A DNA stretch of 15,828 nt from CAKKQX01 sp046313915 (GTDB lineage Bacteria > Pseudomonadota > Gammaproteobacteria > Burkholderiales > SG8-41). The notes beneath the pieces are model-generated. The model did not search any database. It had not been told where the DNA came from and worked only from the letters and a program-made list of their open reading frames with translations. Of the stretch, positions 1 to 6,309 are shown piece after piece (position 1 is the first letter of the stretch; each line of letters opens with the position of its first letter). A program made the position numbers and the translations under genes. Location of the stretch: positions 1 to 15,828 of the forward strand of contig JBKBXX010000081.1 of the NCBI GenBank assembly GCA_046313915.1, in the 5' to 3' direction.

Positions 1-16
1 ATCGCCTTCTTCCCAT
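1..16 (-). CDS. Start of a probable transposase ORF (orfA), cut by the window edge
   Basis: Only five codons are visible (ATG at 16-14, then M-G-R-R-R). The start is supported by a strong GGAGGT ribosome binding site at 27-22, five bases before the ATG. A basic N-terminus after a short leader from an IS-like end fits orfA of an IS3-family element, which encodes the DNA-binding helix-turn-helix part of the transposase. The coding part is too short for identification; any gene could begin like this. Confidence 0.3.
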
Positions 17-77
17 TGGACACCTCCGATAAGATCGTTAACTTACCAAATGTGTCCGGAAAAGTGGGGGAAGCCCA
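1..77 (-). mobile_element. Probable left end of an IS3-family insertion sequence (partial)
   Basis: On the minus strand this stretch begins TGGGCTTCCCCCACTTTTCC and continues with GGACAC, which resembles the TG-plus-C-run terminal repeats of IS3-family elements. It is followed about 60 bases later by a ribosome binding site and a start codon at the window edge. Only one end is in the window, so neither the second terminal repeat nor a target duplication can be checked. The element lies just beyond the attC site, and would be an insertion into the sequence after the cassette. The family assignment is inferred from the look of the end. Confidence 0.35.
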
Positions 78-132
78 TGTTTCCCTCCTTCTAAGTGAGC
101 GCACCCGGATTGCCGGATGCTGGTTAGTTGCA

Positions 133-210
133 GGCTAACGTCGCGGTTCAGCGGCCCGCGTAGGCGGGCAAAGCCCGCCGGAGCGGGTCCGCTGCAACCG
201 TTTGTTGGGC
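133..210 (-). repeat. Integron attC recombination site
   Basis: Read on the minus strand the site runs from GCCCAAC (210-204) to GTTAGCC (139-133), the outer R core boxes. Between them, CGGTTGCAGCGGACCCGC (about 200-183) pairs with GCGGGCCGCTGAACCG (about 160-145) except for one unpaired G and one unpaired A on one arm. Such extrahelical bases are the hallmark of folded attC sites and direct which strand integrase uses. A GGCGGGC-TTT-GCCCGCC hairpin caps the stem. The length of 78 bp is normal for attC. Crossover is expected between the G at 139 and the following TT. The site lies two bases after the methyltransferase stop codon, as usual for cassettes. Confidence 0.92.
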
Positions 211-211
211 G

Positions 212-901
212 TCAGCCTTTTCCGCCGTAGCCCCGCGGGATCTCCAGCAGACGAAGCTGTGGGTCGAGGTGTCCCTTGCGACGCGCAACACCGTAAATGG
301 AGTTCTCCTCCACGTCCTCGTTGCCCCATTGCTTCCAGCCTGCGCGGCGAAAGCGTGCAAAGATCTCCAGATAGGGACCAGGAGAGCACGATTCGATGAT
401 GTCGTAGATTTCATCGGGTTTTCGGGAATGCTCGCGTTTCCGCGTGGCGAGTATGTTTACTTGTCTCCTGCCCGGTGGAAGCGTGCGCATACTGCCGCGA
501 ACACCGAAAAGGACCAACTCGGTTACGTTGCGGAAGTAGAAACCAACCCCTCGACCATCCGGACCGCCGTCCTTTCGAATCTTGTACCAAACGAGATTTG
601 ATTTATAGGTAAAACCCCATGCCTCCATGACACGGAGACCTTCTTGAAGCAAGGCGTTTGGCACCCAGAGGTAAAGGTGCGACTGTGCTGCGGCTAATCT
701 GGCTACCGGAAGCTCAATAATCTCCTTAAGCTCCATAGTCGGATACCGCAAGAGGCGTCGGTGCTCCGGAGCCACCTTTCCCGTTCGGTTCTGAAACTGC
801 CAAGGTGGATCAGCCAAGATCGTTGAGTACTGCCCAGTCATCTTGGCCAATAGATCCTCAGAGGGATTTGGCTCTGCGACTCGGTAGACCTTTGCTGTCA
901 T
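212..901 (-). CDS. MT-A70 family DNA adenine-N6 methyltransferase (modification subunit)
   Basis: A 229-residue S-adenosylmethionine-dependent methyltransferase of the MT-A70 family, which methylates adenine N6. The catalytic DPPW motif is at residues 31-34 in the context ILADPPWQF. Further family motifs are LYLWVPNALL (about 76-85), FRNVTELVLFG (about 123-133), the REHSRKPDEIYDIIE block (156-170) and YLEIFARFRRAGWKQWGNE (177-195). The length is typical of small bacterial members. The ATG at 901 is preceded by AAGGAGG at good spacing. It starts 22 bases after the endonuclease stop, so the two are probably co-transcribed, and its role is taken to be protection of the host from that endonuclease. 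The target sequence is not known; GATC-containing sites are a guess from the endonuclease family. Confidence 0.9.
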   Translation of the reverse strand: MTAKVYRVAEPNPSEDLLAKMTGQYSTILADPPWQFQNRTGKVAPEHRRLLRYPTMELKEIIELPVARLAAAQSHLYLWVPNALLQEGLRVMEAWGFTYKSNLVWYKIRKDGGPDGRGVGFYFRNVTELVLFGVRGSMRTLPPGRRQVNILATRKREHSRKPDEIYDIIESCSPGPYLEIFARFRRAGWKQWGNEDVEENSIYGVARRKGHLDPQLRLLEIPRGYGGKG

Positions 902-923
902 TGTGCCTCCTTGTTCTTGATGT

Positions 924-1652
924 TCACACTACTACAACTTGTCTGGGGATCCCGATTAGTAAGAGTGGACAGGGATTACCAACACCGCGCCGCACTCGAT
1001 CTTCTAGCTTGCGCCAATGCGTTGTAGCCTCTCCAAACTTATCTGACACGAAGGCATGCGCCCAGCCTTCCTCAAACGACTTCTTGGATTTTGCTGCCCG
1101 CTCAATGAGTTCAAGCTGGCGTGCAGTTGGCGAGTAATACATTGAAAGGGCAGCTTTATTGCTAATGCCGTTCTTGCGCGCGAACTGAGCAACAATGTCC
1201 CGCAGCGCGTTTTGCAGCGACTCACCCCGCGTAATGATGGAGCCGATTGAGATCACGCCATCGGCGTGCAGTCGCTTGAAGTTTTCAAGGTCTCTGTCAA
1301 AGAATGGGTCCTTGTTGTTCCATTCGATCTCTAGCGCAAACGTGCCTGTTTTGAATTGTTTCACATGATCTATCTCATGAGAGATCGATTCTTTTTCCTT
1401 CCCGTCTACGATCTTCTTAATTTCGAAGTTGTGCTTCTTCCATCCGTGCTCGTTGGCTAGCGACTTCCGAATGCGCTGCGTCAACTCGCCCTCACCACCG
1501 CCACCACGAACAAGTTCCTCGGCTGGAATCTTGACGTCGAGCAACACCTCCTCCAGCTCAGAGGCGGCTTCAGCCATGTCGTGCTTCAGGATCGCCTCCG
1601 CATGGTGCAGGGCGAGAACCTGAAATCCCTTCTTTTTCAGCCTCTCAAACAT
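924..1652 (-). CDS. BglII/BstYI-like type II restriction endonuclease
   Basis: A 242-residue protein whose core, FALEIEWNNKDPFFDRDLEN (residues 105-124) followed by a TRGESL segment (141-146), resembles the BglII/BstYI endonuclease family. Those enzymes cut AGATCT and RGATCY. The probable metal-binding catalytic residues are D95 and the E108-x-E110 pair, in the D...E-x-E/Q pattern of the family. A glycine-rich stretch lies at 50-54. The ATG at 1652 has a GAAGG ribosome binding site. The gene begins about 50 bases after the cassette boundary and precedes its partner methyltransferase. No promoter is evident inside that leader, so transcription may come from upstream of the cassette. Function as a nuclease is inferred from motif resemblance and from the adjacent methyltransferase. 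Confidence 0.78.
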   Translation of the reverse strand: MFERLKKKGFQVLALHHAEAILKHDMAEAASELEEVLLDVKIPAEELVRGGGGEGELTQRIRKSLANEHGWKKHNFEIKKIVDGKEKESISHEIDHVKQFKTGTFALEIEWNNKDPFFDRDLENFKRLHADGVISIGSIITRGESLQNALRDIVAQFARKNGISNKAALSMYYSPTARQLELIERAAKSKKSFEEGWAHAFVSDKFGEATTHWRKLEDRVRRGVGNPCPLLLIGIPRQVVVV

Positions 1653-1711
1653 TCGCTACCTTCTGGACTAATCCTGCGCGACGTCCATTTCTGACGCCCA
1701 ACGTAATGTGG

Positions 1712-1766
1712 ACCCCATATCTGGGGTGTTGTAAGGCCCCAGCAAAGGGGCCTAGTTTGGCTAGGC
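1712..1766. repeat. Cluster of three short hairpins, two mutually exclusive
   Basis: Three perfect stems follow each other: ACCCCA-TATC-TGGGGT (1712-1727), GGCCCC-AGCAAA-GGGGCC (1735-1752) and GCCTAG-TTTGG-CTAGGC (1750-1766). The second and third share bases 1750-1752, so they cannot form fully together. They sit immediately before the cassette's first gene as transcribed. They could be terminators or a regulatory leader; the T-tract expected of an intrinsic terminator is missing. Confidence 0.5.
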
Positions 1767-1995
1767 TACTCCCAAGTTCTTGATCTCTCAACGGCGTCAA
1801 CCTGGATGGGCACCTGTACGTTTGTGAGCCGGCCGTGCCGGCGGCCGTGCCGGGTTGGACCTGTGCAAGACATTGATCCTGGACGATAAGCGTGTCAAAT
1901 TGCGGTTATCAGAGGGCTTAGAAAGGCATTTTTGCGTAGAAAATGCCCATCCTGAGGATTCCTTCAATAATCGCCCGTTGTCATTTTTTGCCGGG

Positions 1996-2016
1996 ACCTT
2001 CGTGTCCTTCGTGGTT
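1996..2016. repeat. Dispersed repeat motif (ACGAAGGACACGAAGG type)
   Basis: On the minus strand the sequence reads AACCACGAAGGACACGAAGG. This belongs to a class of short intergenic sequence widely seen in environmental bacterial genomes, where it is often mistranslated as HEGHEG-type peptides. Only about two repeat units are present here. It lies in the non-coding interval and does not support a gene. Confidence 0.45.
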
Positions 2017-2062
2017 CCGCTCCTGCTTCGTTCTTTTTTGCTGACACGTAGTTGCACACTTT

Positions 2063-2097
2063 CCCTCACCCTCGATCCCTCTCCCAAAGGAGAGGGA
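2063..2097. repeat. REP-like palindromic element
   Basis: CCCTCACCCTCGA is followed by a perfect 9-base stem, TCCCTCTCC-CAAA-GGAGAGGGA (2076-2097). The combination of a CCCTCACCC lead and a CCCTCTCC/GGAGAGGG hairpin is a common intergenic repeat form in proteobacteria. The copy number in this genome cannot be judged from one window. Confidence 0.5.
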
Positions 2098-2110
2098 AGA
2101 TAAGCATGGT

Positions 2111-2144
2111 TTCGTGATTTTCACGAAGGCGGAGGCCTTCCGCC
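2111..2144 (-). terminator. Tandem hairpins after the Bug operon
   Basis: Two adjacent perfect stem-loops, GGCGGA/TCCGCC with a 5-base loop (2128-2144) and TTCGTG/CACGAA with a 5-base loop (2111-2127), begin two bases beyond the stop codon at 2147. The position suggests they end or protect the 3' end of the Bug transcript. There is no U-tract, so intrinsic termination is not certain. Confidence 0.45.
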
Positions 2145-2146
2145 GC

Positions 2147-3112
2147 TTACTCCGCCCGTATATTCGCTTCCTTGACCAGTTTCGCCCACTTCTCGGATTC
2201 GGCGCGCATGAAGGCGCCGAACTGTTCGGGGGTGTTGCCGACCGCTTCGGCACCCATGCCGGCGAGTTTTGCCCGTATCTCGGGATTGAGCAGCACTTTC
2301 GCCCAGTCGTCGCGCAGCTTGGCGACGATTTCGCGCGGCGTTCCCGCCGGCGCCACCAGCCCGAACCAGTTGGTGAGTTCGTAGCCGGGCACGGTTTCGC
2401 CGACCGTCGCCACGTCGGGGATGACTTGCGAACGCGACTTGCCGAGCACCGCGAGCGCTCTCAGTTTTCCGCTCTTGATATAAGGCAGTGCCTGCACCAG
2501 GCTGTCGAAAGTGAGCGACACGTGACCGCCGAGCAGATCCTGGAAGCTCGGCCCGCTGCCTTTGTACGGGATGTGGTTGATGTCCACTTTCGCCATGCGT
2601 TTGAAGAGCTCGCCGCCGAGATGGGGCGCGCCGCCCGGACCCGAGGACGAGTAGTTGATCTGCCCGGGCCGCGCCTTGGCGAGCGCGATCAGTTCCTTGA
2701 CGTTGCGCACCGGCAGCGAAGGATGCGCGACCATTACGAAGGTTACGGCGACGACCAGGGTGACGGGAGCGAAGTCGCGTAGCGGGTCCACCGTCATCTT
2801 GGGGAAGAGGTGCGGGTTGACCGCGAGATTGCCCAGGGTGCCGATGAATACCGTGTGGCCGTCAGGGGCGGCGCGCGCGGCGAATTCGGTGCCGATGATG
2901 CCACTTGCGCCGGCGCGGTTTTCCACGATCACCTGCTGTCCCCAGATTTCGGTGAGCTTGGGTCCGACCAGGCGCGCCACGATGTCCACGCCGCCGCCCG
3001 GCGGGAATGCGACCACGATGCGCGCCGGCTTGGTGGGAAACGCCTGGGCCAGCGCCGTGCCGTTGGTGAGCGCTGCCAGCGCGGCGAGCGCCAAGATCGT
3101 CAGCAACCGCAT
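2147..3112 (-). CDS. Bug family tripartite tricarboxylate transporter receptor (TctC-like), copy 1
   Basis: A 321-residue periplasmic solute-binding protein. A cleavable signal peptide (hydrophobic residues 3-22, cleavage probably after ALAQA) precedes the family opening PARIVVAFPPGGGVDIVARL (29-48). The conserved ENRAGASGIIG (64-74), the PDGHT segment (83-87), INYSSSGPGG (152-161) and HIPYKGSGP (180-188) follow, as in Bug proteins. The family captures small carboxylates and related solutes. The ATG at 3112 is chosen because GGGAGGAG precedes it and the signal peptide starts there; the frame stays open far upstream across the next gene but that part is antisense-like noise. It is the second gene of a pair, 41 bases after copy 2. 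No TctA/TctB membrane genes are nearby, so it is an orphan receptor. The ligand is unknown. Confidence 0.93.
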   Translation of the reverse strand: MRLLTILALAALAALTNGTALAQAFPTKPARIVVAFPPGGGVDIVARLVGPKLTEIWGQQVIVENRAGASGIIGTEFAARAAPDGHTVFIGTLGNLAVNPHLFPKMTVDPLRDFAPVTLVVAVTFVMVAHPSLPVRNVKELIALAKARPGQINYSSSGPGGAPHLGGELFKRMAKVDINHIPYKGSGPSFQDLLGGHVSLTFDSLVQALPYIKSGKLRALAVLGKSRSQVIPDVATVGETVPGYELTNWFGLVAPAGTPREIVAKLRDDWAKVLLNPEIRAKLAGMGAEAVGNTPEQFGAFMRAESEKWAKLVKEANIRAE

Positions 3113-3153
3113 GATTCTCCTCCCTTGTATTTTGTTGTTTGCCGTAACCGGCG

Positions 3154-4125
3154 TCAGAGATCGAGTGCCAGCCTGTACTTGGCGACCACGCCTTTCCAGC
3201 GCGCGATCTCGCTTTGCAGATACTTGCCGAACTCTTCCGGCGAAAGCGTGTAGATGTCGGCGCCGAGCCCCACGAGCTGATCGCGCAGATCGGGCATGGC
3301 GACGGCCTGGCGCACCGCCTCGTTCAGGCGGTTGATGACTTCCGGCGGGGTTTTGGCGGGCGCGAGCAGCGCGTACCAGTTGCGCGAATTGACCTGGGGG
3401 TAACCCAGTTCCTTCATCGACGGAATGTCGGGGAACAGCGTGGTGCGCTCCAGGCCCGTGATCGCGAGCGCGCGCAGCTTGCCGCTTCGCAGGTGTGAAA
3501 CCAGCACCGGCAGATCGGCGACCATCGCCTGCGCGTGACCCGCCATCACATCGGTGACCGCCGGCCCGGCGCCTTTGTAAGGCACGTGGGTCACCTTGAT
3601 TCTGGCCTCGCCCTGGAAAAGTTCGAGCGCGAGATGCGTATTGCTGCCGGCGCCGCTGGAAGCGAAAACGATTTCGTTGGGGCGTGCCCTGGCGAGCGCG
3701 ATGAACTCCTTGACGCTTTTCACCGGCAGGCTGGGCGTCACGAACATGACGCCGGGAGTGGCGATGACCGGCGTGATCGGAGCGAGATCGGCAACCGGGT
3801 CGAACGGCATTTTCTTGTAGACCGCGGGATTGATCGCGACGGTGCTGGAAGTGGGCATCAGCAGCGTGTAGCCGTCGGGTTTGGATTTGACGACCAGTTC
3901 GGCGCCGATCATGCCGTTCGCGCCGCCGCGGTTGTCGACGATCACGGTTTGGCCGAGGATGTCGGTGAGCTTGCGCGCGAGATGGCGCGCGGTGATGTCG
4001 GTCGGCCCCCCTGCCGCGAACGGCACCACGATGCGGATCGGCGACTTGGGCGACCATTGCGCGTGAGCGGCGGGGGACGCGGCGGCGACGATCGCCGCGG
4101 TCACCAGGCACAAAGCCGTTTTCAT
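3154..4125 (-). CDS. Bug family tripartite tricarboxylate transporter receptor (TctC-like), copy 2
   Basis: A 323-residue periplasmic binding protein with a signal peptide (residues 1-22, ending AAHA-Q) and the family signature PIRIVVPFAAGGPTDITARH (29-48), then DNRGGANGMIGAE, PDGYTLL, FASSGAGSNTH and HVPYKGAGP. The length matches the family norm. The ATG at 4125 has a GAGGGAGA ribosome binding site. It is the first gene of a two-receptor operon. Its sequence differs from copy 1 throughout, so the pair is not a recent duplication; they may bind different ligands. It is divergent from the enolase-superfamily gene across 117 bases, which suggests shared regulation of uptake and catabolism. Confidence 0.93.
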   Translation of the reverse strand: MKTALCLVTAAIVAAASPAAHAQWSPKSPIRIVVPFAAGGPTDITARHLARKLTDILGQTVIVDNRGGANGMIGAELVVKSKPDGYTLLMPTSSTVAINPAVYKKMPFDPVADLAPITPVIATPGVMFVTPSLPVKSVKEFIALARARPNEIVFASSGAGSNTHLALELFQGEARIKVTHVPYKGAGPAVTDVMAGHAQAMVADLPVLVSHLRSGKLRALAITGLERTTLFPDIPSMKELGYPQVNSRNWYALLAPAKTPPEVINRLNEAVRQAVAMPDLRDQLVGLGADIYTLSPEEFGKYLQSEIARWKGVVAKYRLALDL

Positions 4126-4162
4126 GGTTGATTTCTCCCTCGATGACGTGTCTGGGTATGTT

Positions 4163-4192
4163 CCAGCCCGGCCTCGCGGAGGCTGCGGCTGG
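4163..4192. promoter_or_regulatory. Stem-loop/dyad in the divergent promoter region
   Basis: CCAGCC (4163-4168) and GGCTGG (4187-4192) enclose an inner stem GCCTC-GCG-GAGGC (4171-4183). This 30-base dyad lies centrally between the divergent Bug operon and the enolase-family gene, immediately before the likely -35 region of the latter. It could be an operator for a regulator encoded elsewhere, or a structure in the Bug operon leader. Confidence 0.4.
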
Positions 4193-4209
4193 ACGAGGAC
4201 CGTGTCGGC

Positions 4210-4215
4210 TATAAT
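4210..4215 (+). promoter_or_regulatory. Consensus -10 box for the enolase-family/amidohydrolase operon
   Basis: A perfect TATAAT lies 28 bases before the ATG at 4243. The -35 region is poor (CTGGAC-like at 4189-4194, spacing short), which may mean activator dependence. A start site near 4222 would give a leader of about 20 bases. No Shine-Dalgarno sequence precedes the ATG, so initiation would be weak or nearly leaderless. Confidence 0.45.
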
Positions 4216-4242
4216 CATCGGGCAACTCAAGTCGACCCGTCA

Positions 4243-5340
4243 ATGAAAATCACCGGAATCGAAAGCTTCGTGGTCCGCATGCCGCTGGTGTTTGCCGGGC
4301 AGGCGCCCATGGTGAGCGGGCAGGCGCGCACCGCGATCGAGATGCTGCTGGTGCGGGTGGATACCGATGCCGGCGTGTGCGGCTGGGGCGAGGGCTTCGG
4401 CCATCGCGTGTGGCCTGCGACCCGCACCGCGCTGGAGAAAATGGTGGCGCCGTTGTGCATCGGGCGCGATCCGACCGCGATCGCCGTGCTGATGAACGAT
4501 CTCGCGCGCGCGCTGCACGGCGCGGGACGCAGCGGACCGGTCGTTTATGCGCTTTCCGCCATCGACATCGCCTTGTGGGACATCGCCGGCAAGCTCGCGG
4601 GTAAGCCACTTTATCGCCTGCTCGGCGGCGCCGCGCGGACCGATCTCCCCGCCTACGCCAGCCTGCTGCGTTATGGCAAGGCCGCGGCGCTCGAGCCGCG
4701 CATCGCCGAGGCGCTCGACCGCGGTTACCGTCTGATCAAAATTCACGAAACCGATGCCGACCTCATCCGTGCGGCGCGGCGCGCGGCGGGCGCGGAGGTG
4801 CCGCTGATGGTGGACTGCAACTGCCCGTGGACGGTCGGGGAAGCGCTGGCGATGTGCGGGAAGCTGCGCGAGTGCAATCTGGAATGGATAGAGGAGCCGG
4901 TGTGGCCGCCAGAGGATCACGCGGGACTCGCGCGGCTGCGCGACGAGGGCGGCATTACGGTCGCGGCCGGCGAAAATGTCTCCGGCGTGACCGAATTCCG
5001 GCGCCTGTTCGAGCACGAGGCGATCGACGTGGCCCAGCCGAGCGTCACCAAAATGGGCGGTGTGACCGAAATGCAGAAAGTTTTCGAGGCGGCTGCGGCG
5101 TTCGGCGTGCGCGTGGTGCCGCACTCGGCCTATTTCGGACCCGGGCTGCTCGCTTCCATTCACGTGTGCGCGGCACAGGCGCGGGAAATCTGGATCGAGC
5201 GCTTTTACTGCGATTTCGATGTCACGCCGTTCGGCAAAGCCATCGACCCGCGTGGCAGTCGCATTGCGGTGCCGCAAGGGCCGGGACTCGGCATTGATCC
5301 CGATCCGGTTGCGCTCAGGCGTCTTGCGGTCGAGGCTTGA
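4243..5340 (+). CDS. Mandelate racemase/muconate lactonizing enzyme family protein (K-x-H variant)
   Basis: A 365-residue enolase-superfamily enzyme with an N-terminal capping domain (about 1-125) and a TIM barrel. The metal ligands expected by family are D191 (MVDCN), E217 or E218 (WIEEPV) and E244 (AAGEN). H294 (VVPHSAYFGPG) is the usual base on the far strand. The usual K-x-K at the end of the second barrel strand is K166-I-H168 here, so the second lysine is replaced. Members abstract a proton alpha to a carboxylate and act as racemases, cycloisomerases or sugar-acid dehydratases; which reaction applies is unknown. It leads a probable operon with the amidohydrolase and is divergent from two Bug receptors, suggesting organic acid catabolism. 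There is no Shine-Dalgarno, but the start matches the family N-terminus MKITGIE. Confidence 0.92.
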   Translation: MKITGIESFVVRMPLVFAGQAPMVSGQARTAIEMLLVRVDTDAGVCGWGEGFGHRVWPATRTALEKMVAPLCIGRDPTAIAVLMNDLARALHGAGRSGPVVYALSAIDIALWDIAGKLAGKPLYRLLGGAARTDLPAYASLLRYGKAAALEPRIAEALDRGYRLIKIHETDADLIRAARRAAGAEVPLMVDCNCPWTVGEALAMCGKLRECNLEWIEEPVWPPEDHAGLARLRDEGGITVAAGENVSGVTEFRRLFEHEAIDVAQPSVTKMGGVTEMQKVFEAAAAFGVRVVPHSAYFGPGLLASIHVCAAQAREIWIERFYCDFDVTPFGKAIDPRGSRIAVPQGPGLGIDPDPVALRRLAVEA

Positions 5341-5373
5341 GGCGCGCCACCTTTGAAGCAGGAGAAAAGAAAC

Positions 5374-6210
5374 ATGCTGATCGTCGATTCCCAGGTTCAT
5401 ATCTGGGGTGCCAATACGCCCGAGCGGCCGTGGCCGGCCGAGCAGCGCACCCGGCCGCAGCGCGAGGTGCCGTTGGGCGCGGACGAATTGCTGGGCGAAA
5501 TGGACCGGGCAGGCGTTGACCGCTGCATCATCGTGCCGCCGGCGTGGGAGGGCGACCGCAACGATCTCGGACTCGCTGCGGCGCAGGCACATCCCGACCG
5601 CTTCGCCGTCATGGGCCGCTTCGATCCCGAGGCGCCGCAATCGCGCGGGGCGATCGCGGGCTGGCGCCGGCAGCCCGGCATGCTCGGATTGCGCTTCAGC
5701 CTGCACACGCCGGCGCTGCGGCGGCTGCTGACCGATGGTCACCTCGACTGGGTATGGCCGGAGGCGGAAAAACACCGCATTCCGGTCATGGTACTGGTGA
5801 CGCACGCCGATGTCGCGCTGATCGACCGCGTTGCCGAGCGCCATCCGGACCTCAGGCTGACGCTGGACCACTGCGCGTTGACCGGTGGCAAGGACGAAGA
5901 GGCGTTCCGCGATTTCGATCTGCTGCTGCCGATTGCGAAGCGCCCCAATGTCGCAGTCAAGGTAAGTTGCCTGCCGCTGTTCACGACCGACACCTATCCC
6001 TATCGCGCGCTGCATCCGTACCTGCGCAAGGTCTACGATGTTTTCGGTCCGCAGCGCATGTTCTGGGGCAGCGATCTCTCGCGCCTGCCGTGCAGCTACC
6101 GCGAGGGACTGACCTATCTGAGCGAGGAGGTGCCGTGGCTCGGCGCCGAAGACAAGGCGTGGATCCTGGGCCGCGGCGTGTGCGCGTGGCTGGACTGGGC
6201 GCTGCCGTGA
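5374..6210 (+). CDS. Amidohydrolase family protein (COG3618/Amidohydro_2 type)
   Basis: A 278-residue TIM-barrel metal-dependent hydrolase. It opens with VDSQVHIWG (4-12), where the canonical H-x-H is Q7-x-H9. Further likely site residues are H144 (THAD), H166 (LDHCAL) and D234 (FWGSDLSRL). Relatives include 2-pyrone-4,6-dicarboxylate lactonase and related lactone hydrolases. The ATG at 5374 is preferred over the upstream in-frame TTG at 5353 because AGGAG lies nine bases before it and the protein starts at the barrel's first strand. The start is 33 bases after the enolase-family stop, so the two are probably co-transcribed and could act in series, for example on a lactone and its acid. The substrate is unknown. 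Confidence 0.9.
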   Translation: MLIVDSQVHIWGANTPERPWPAEQRTRPQREVPLGADELLGEMDRAGVDRCIIVPPAWEGDRNDLGLAAAQAHPDRFAVMGRFDPEAPQSRGAIAGWRRQPGMLGLRFSLHTPALRRLLTDGHLDWVWPEAEKHRIPVMVLVTHADVALIDRVAERHPDLRLTLDHCALTGGKDEEAFRDFDLLLPIAKRPNVAVKVSCLPLFTTDTYPYRALHPYLRKVYDVFGPQRMFWGSDLSRLPCSYREGLTYLSEEVPWLGAEDKAWILGRGVCAWLDWALP

Positions 6211-6309
6211 GGCGCGGCGCCATGATTTCGCGTGACGACGGGCCGCGCCACCCGCAAACAGGCCGCTGGTCTCGCGCGATCGGATTTCGTATCGATAACG
6301 GGTAATTTT

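Larger units (their letters stand above)
139..1701 (-). mobile_element. Mobile integron gene cassette carrying a restriction-modification system
   Basis: The cassette runs on the minus strand from the TT at 1701-1700 to the G at 139. Its leading end GTTGGGCGTCAG (1702-1691) is the exact 12-base complement of CTGACGCCCAAC (215-204) before the attC. This is expected when the two halves once formed a single attC in the circular cassette. It holds two tightly spaced genes in the cassette's usual orientation, the endonuclease first and the methyltransferase second. Base composition is visibly more AT-rich than the flanking genes. No integrase gene is visible, and the sequence before 1701 does not fold as a preceding attC. 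The boundaries follow from the known G/TT crossover rule. Confidence 0.85.
1653..2146. other. Non-coding interval between the cassette and the Bug operon
   Basis: No convincing gene is present. The interval contains the cassette leader (1653-1701), a run of three short hairpins (1712-1766), a 12-base unit repeated twice (GGCCGTGCCGGC-like, 1831-1853), a stretch of unrecognised sequence (about 1855-1980), a dispersed-repeat-like motif (1996-2016), a REP-like hairpin (2076-2097) and two tandem hairpins after the Bug gene (2111-2144). An open frame from about 1855 on the plus strand has no ribosome binding site or recognisable domain and is not called. Confidence 0.6.

Noticed and set aside
123..139. 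GTTAG/CTAAC inverted repeat next to the attC, considered as an attI simple site.
   Set aside because: The two cores point towards each other rather than in the orientation expected of an attI pair, and no integrase gene is adjacent.
1735..1752. GGCCCC/GGGGCC hairpin considered as an intrinsic terminator.
   Set aside because: No T-tract follows on either strand, so it is recorded only as a hairpin.
1855..2103. Plus-strand frame of 82 residues in the non-coding interval.
   Set aside because: No ribosome binding site, no domain, and its second half is made of repeat-like sequence (1996-2097).
3113..4243. The frame of Bug copy 1 remains open upstream to 4243, suggesting a 698-residue fusion.
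   Set aside because: The upstream part is out of frame with Bug copy 2, lacks family motifs and is rich in Arg/Pro shadow composition; a clear ribosome binding site and signal peptide mark the start at 3112.
4240..6015. Long open frame (591 residues) on the minus strand.
   Set aside because: It is antisense to the enolase-family and amidohydrolase genes, which both have full family motifs; long antisense frames are common in GC-rich DNA.
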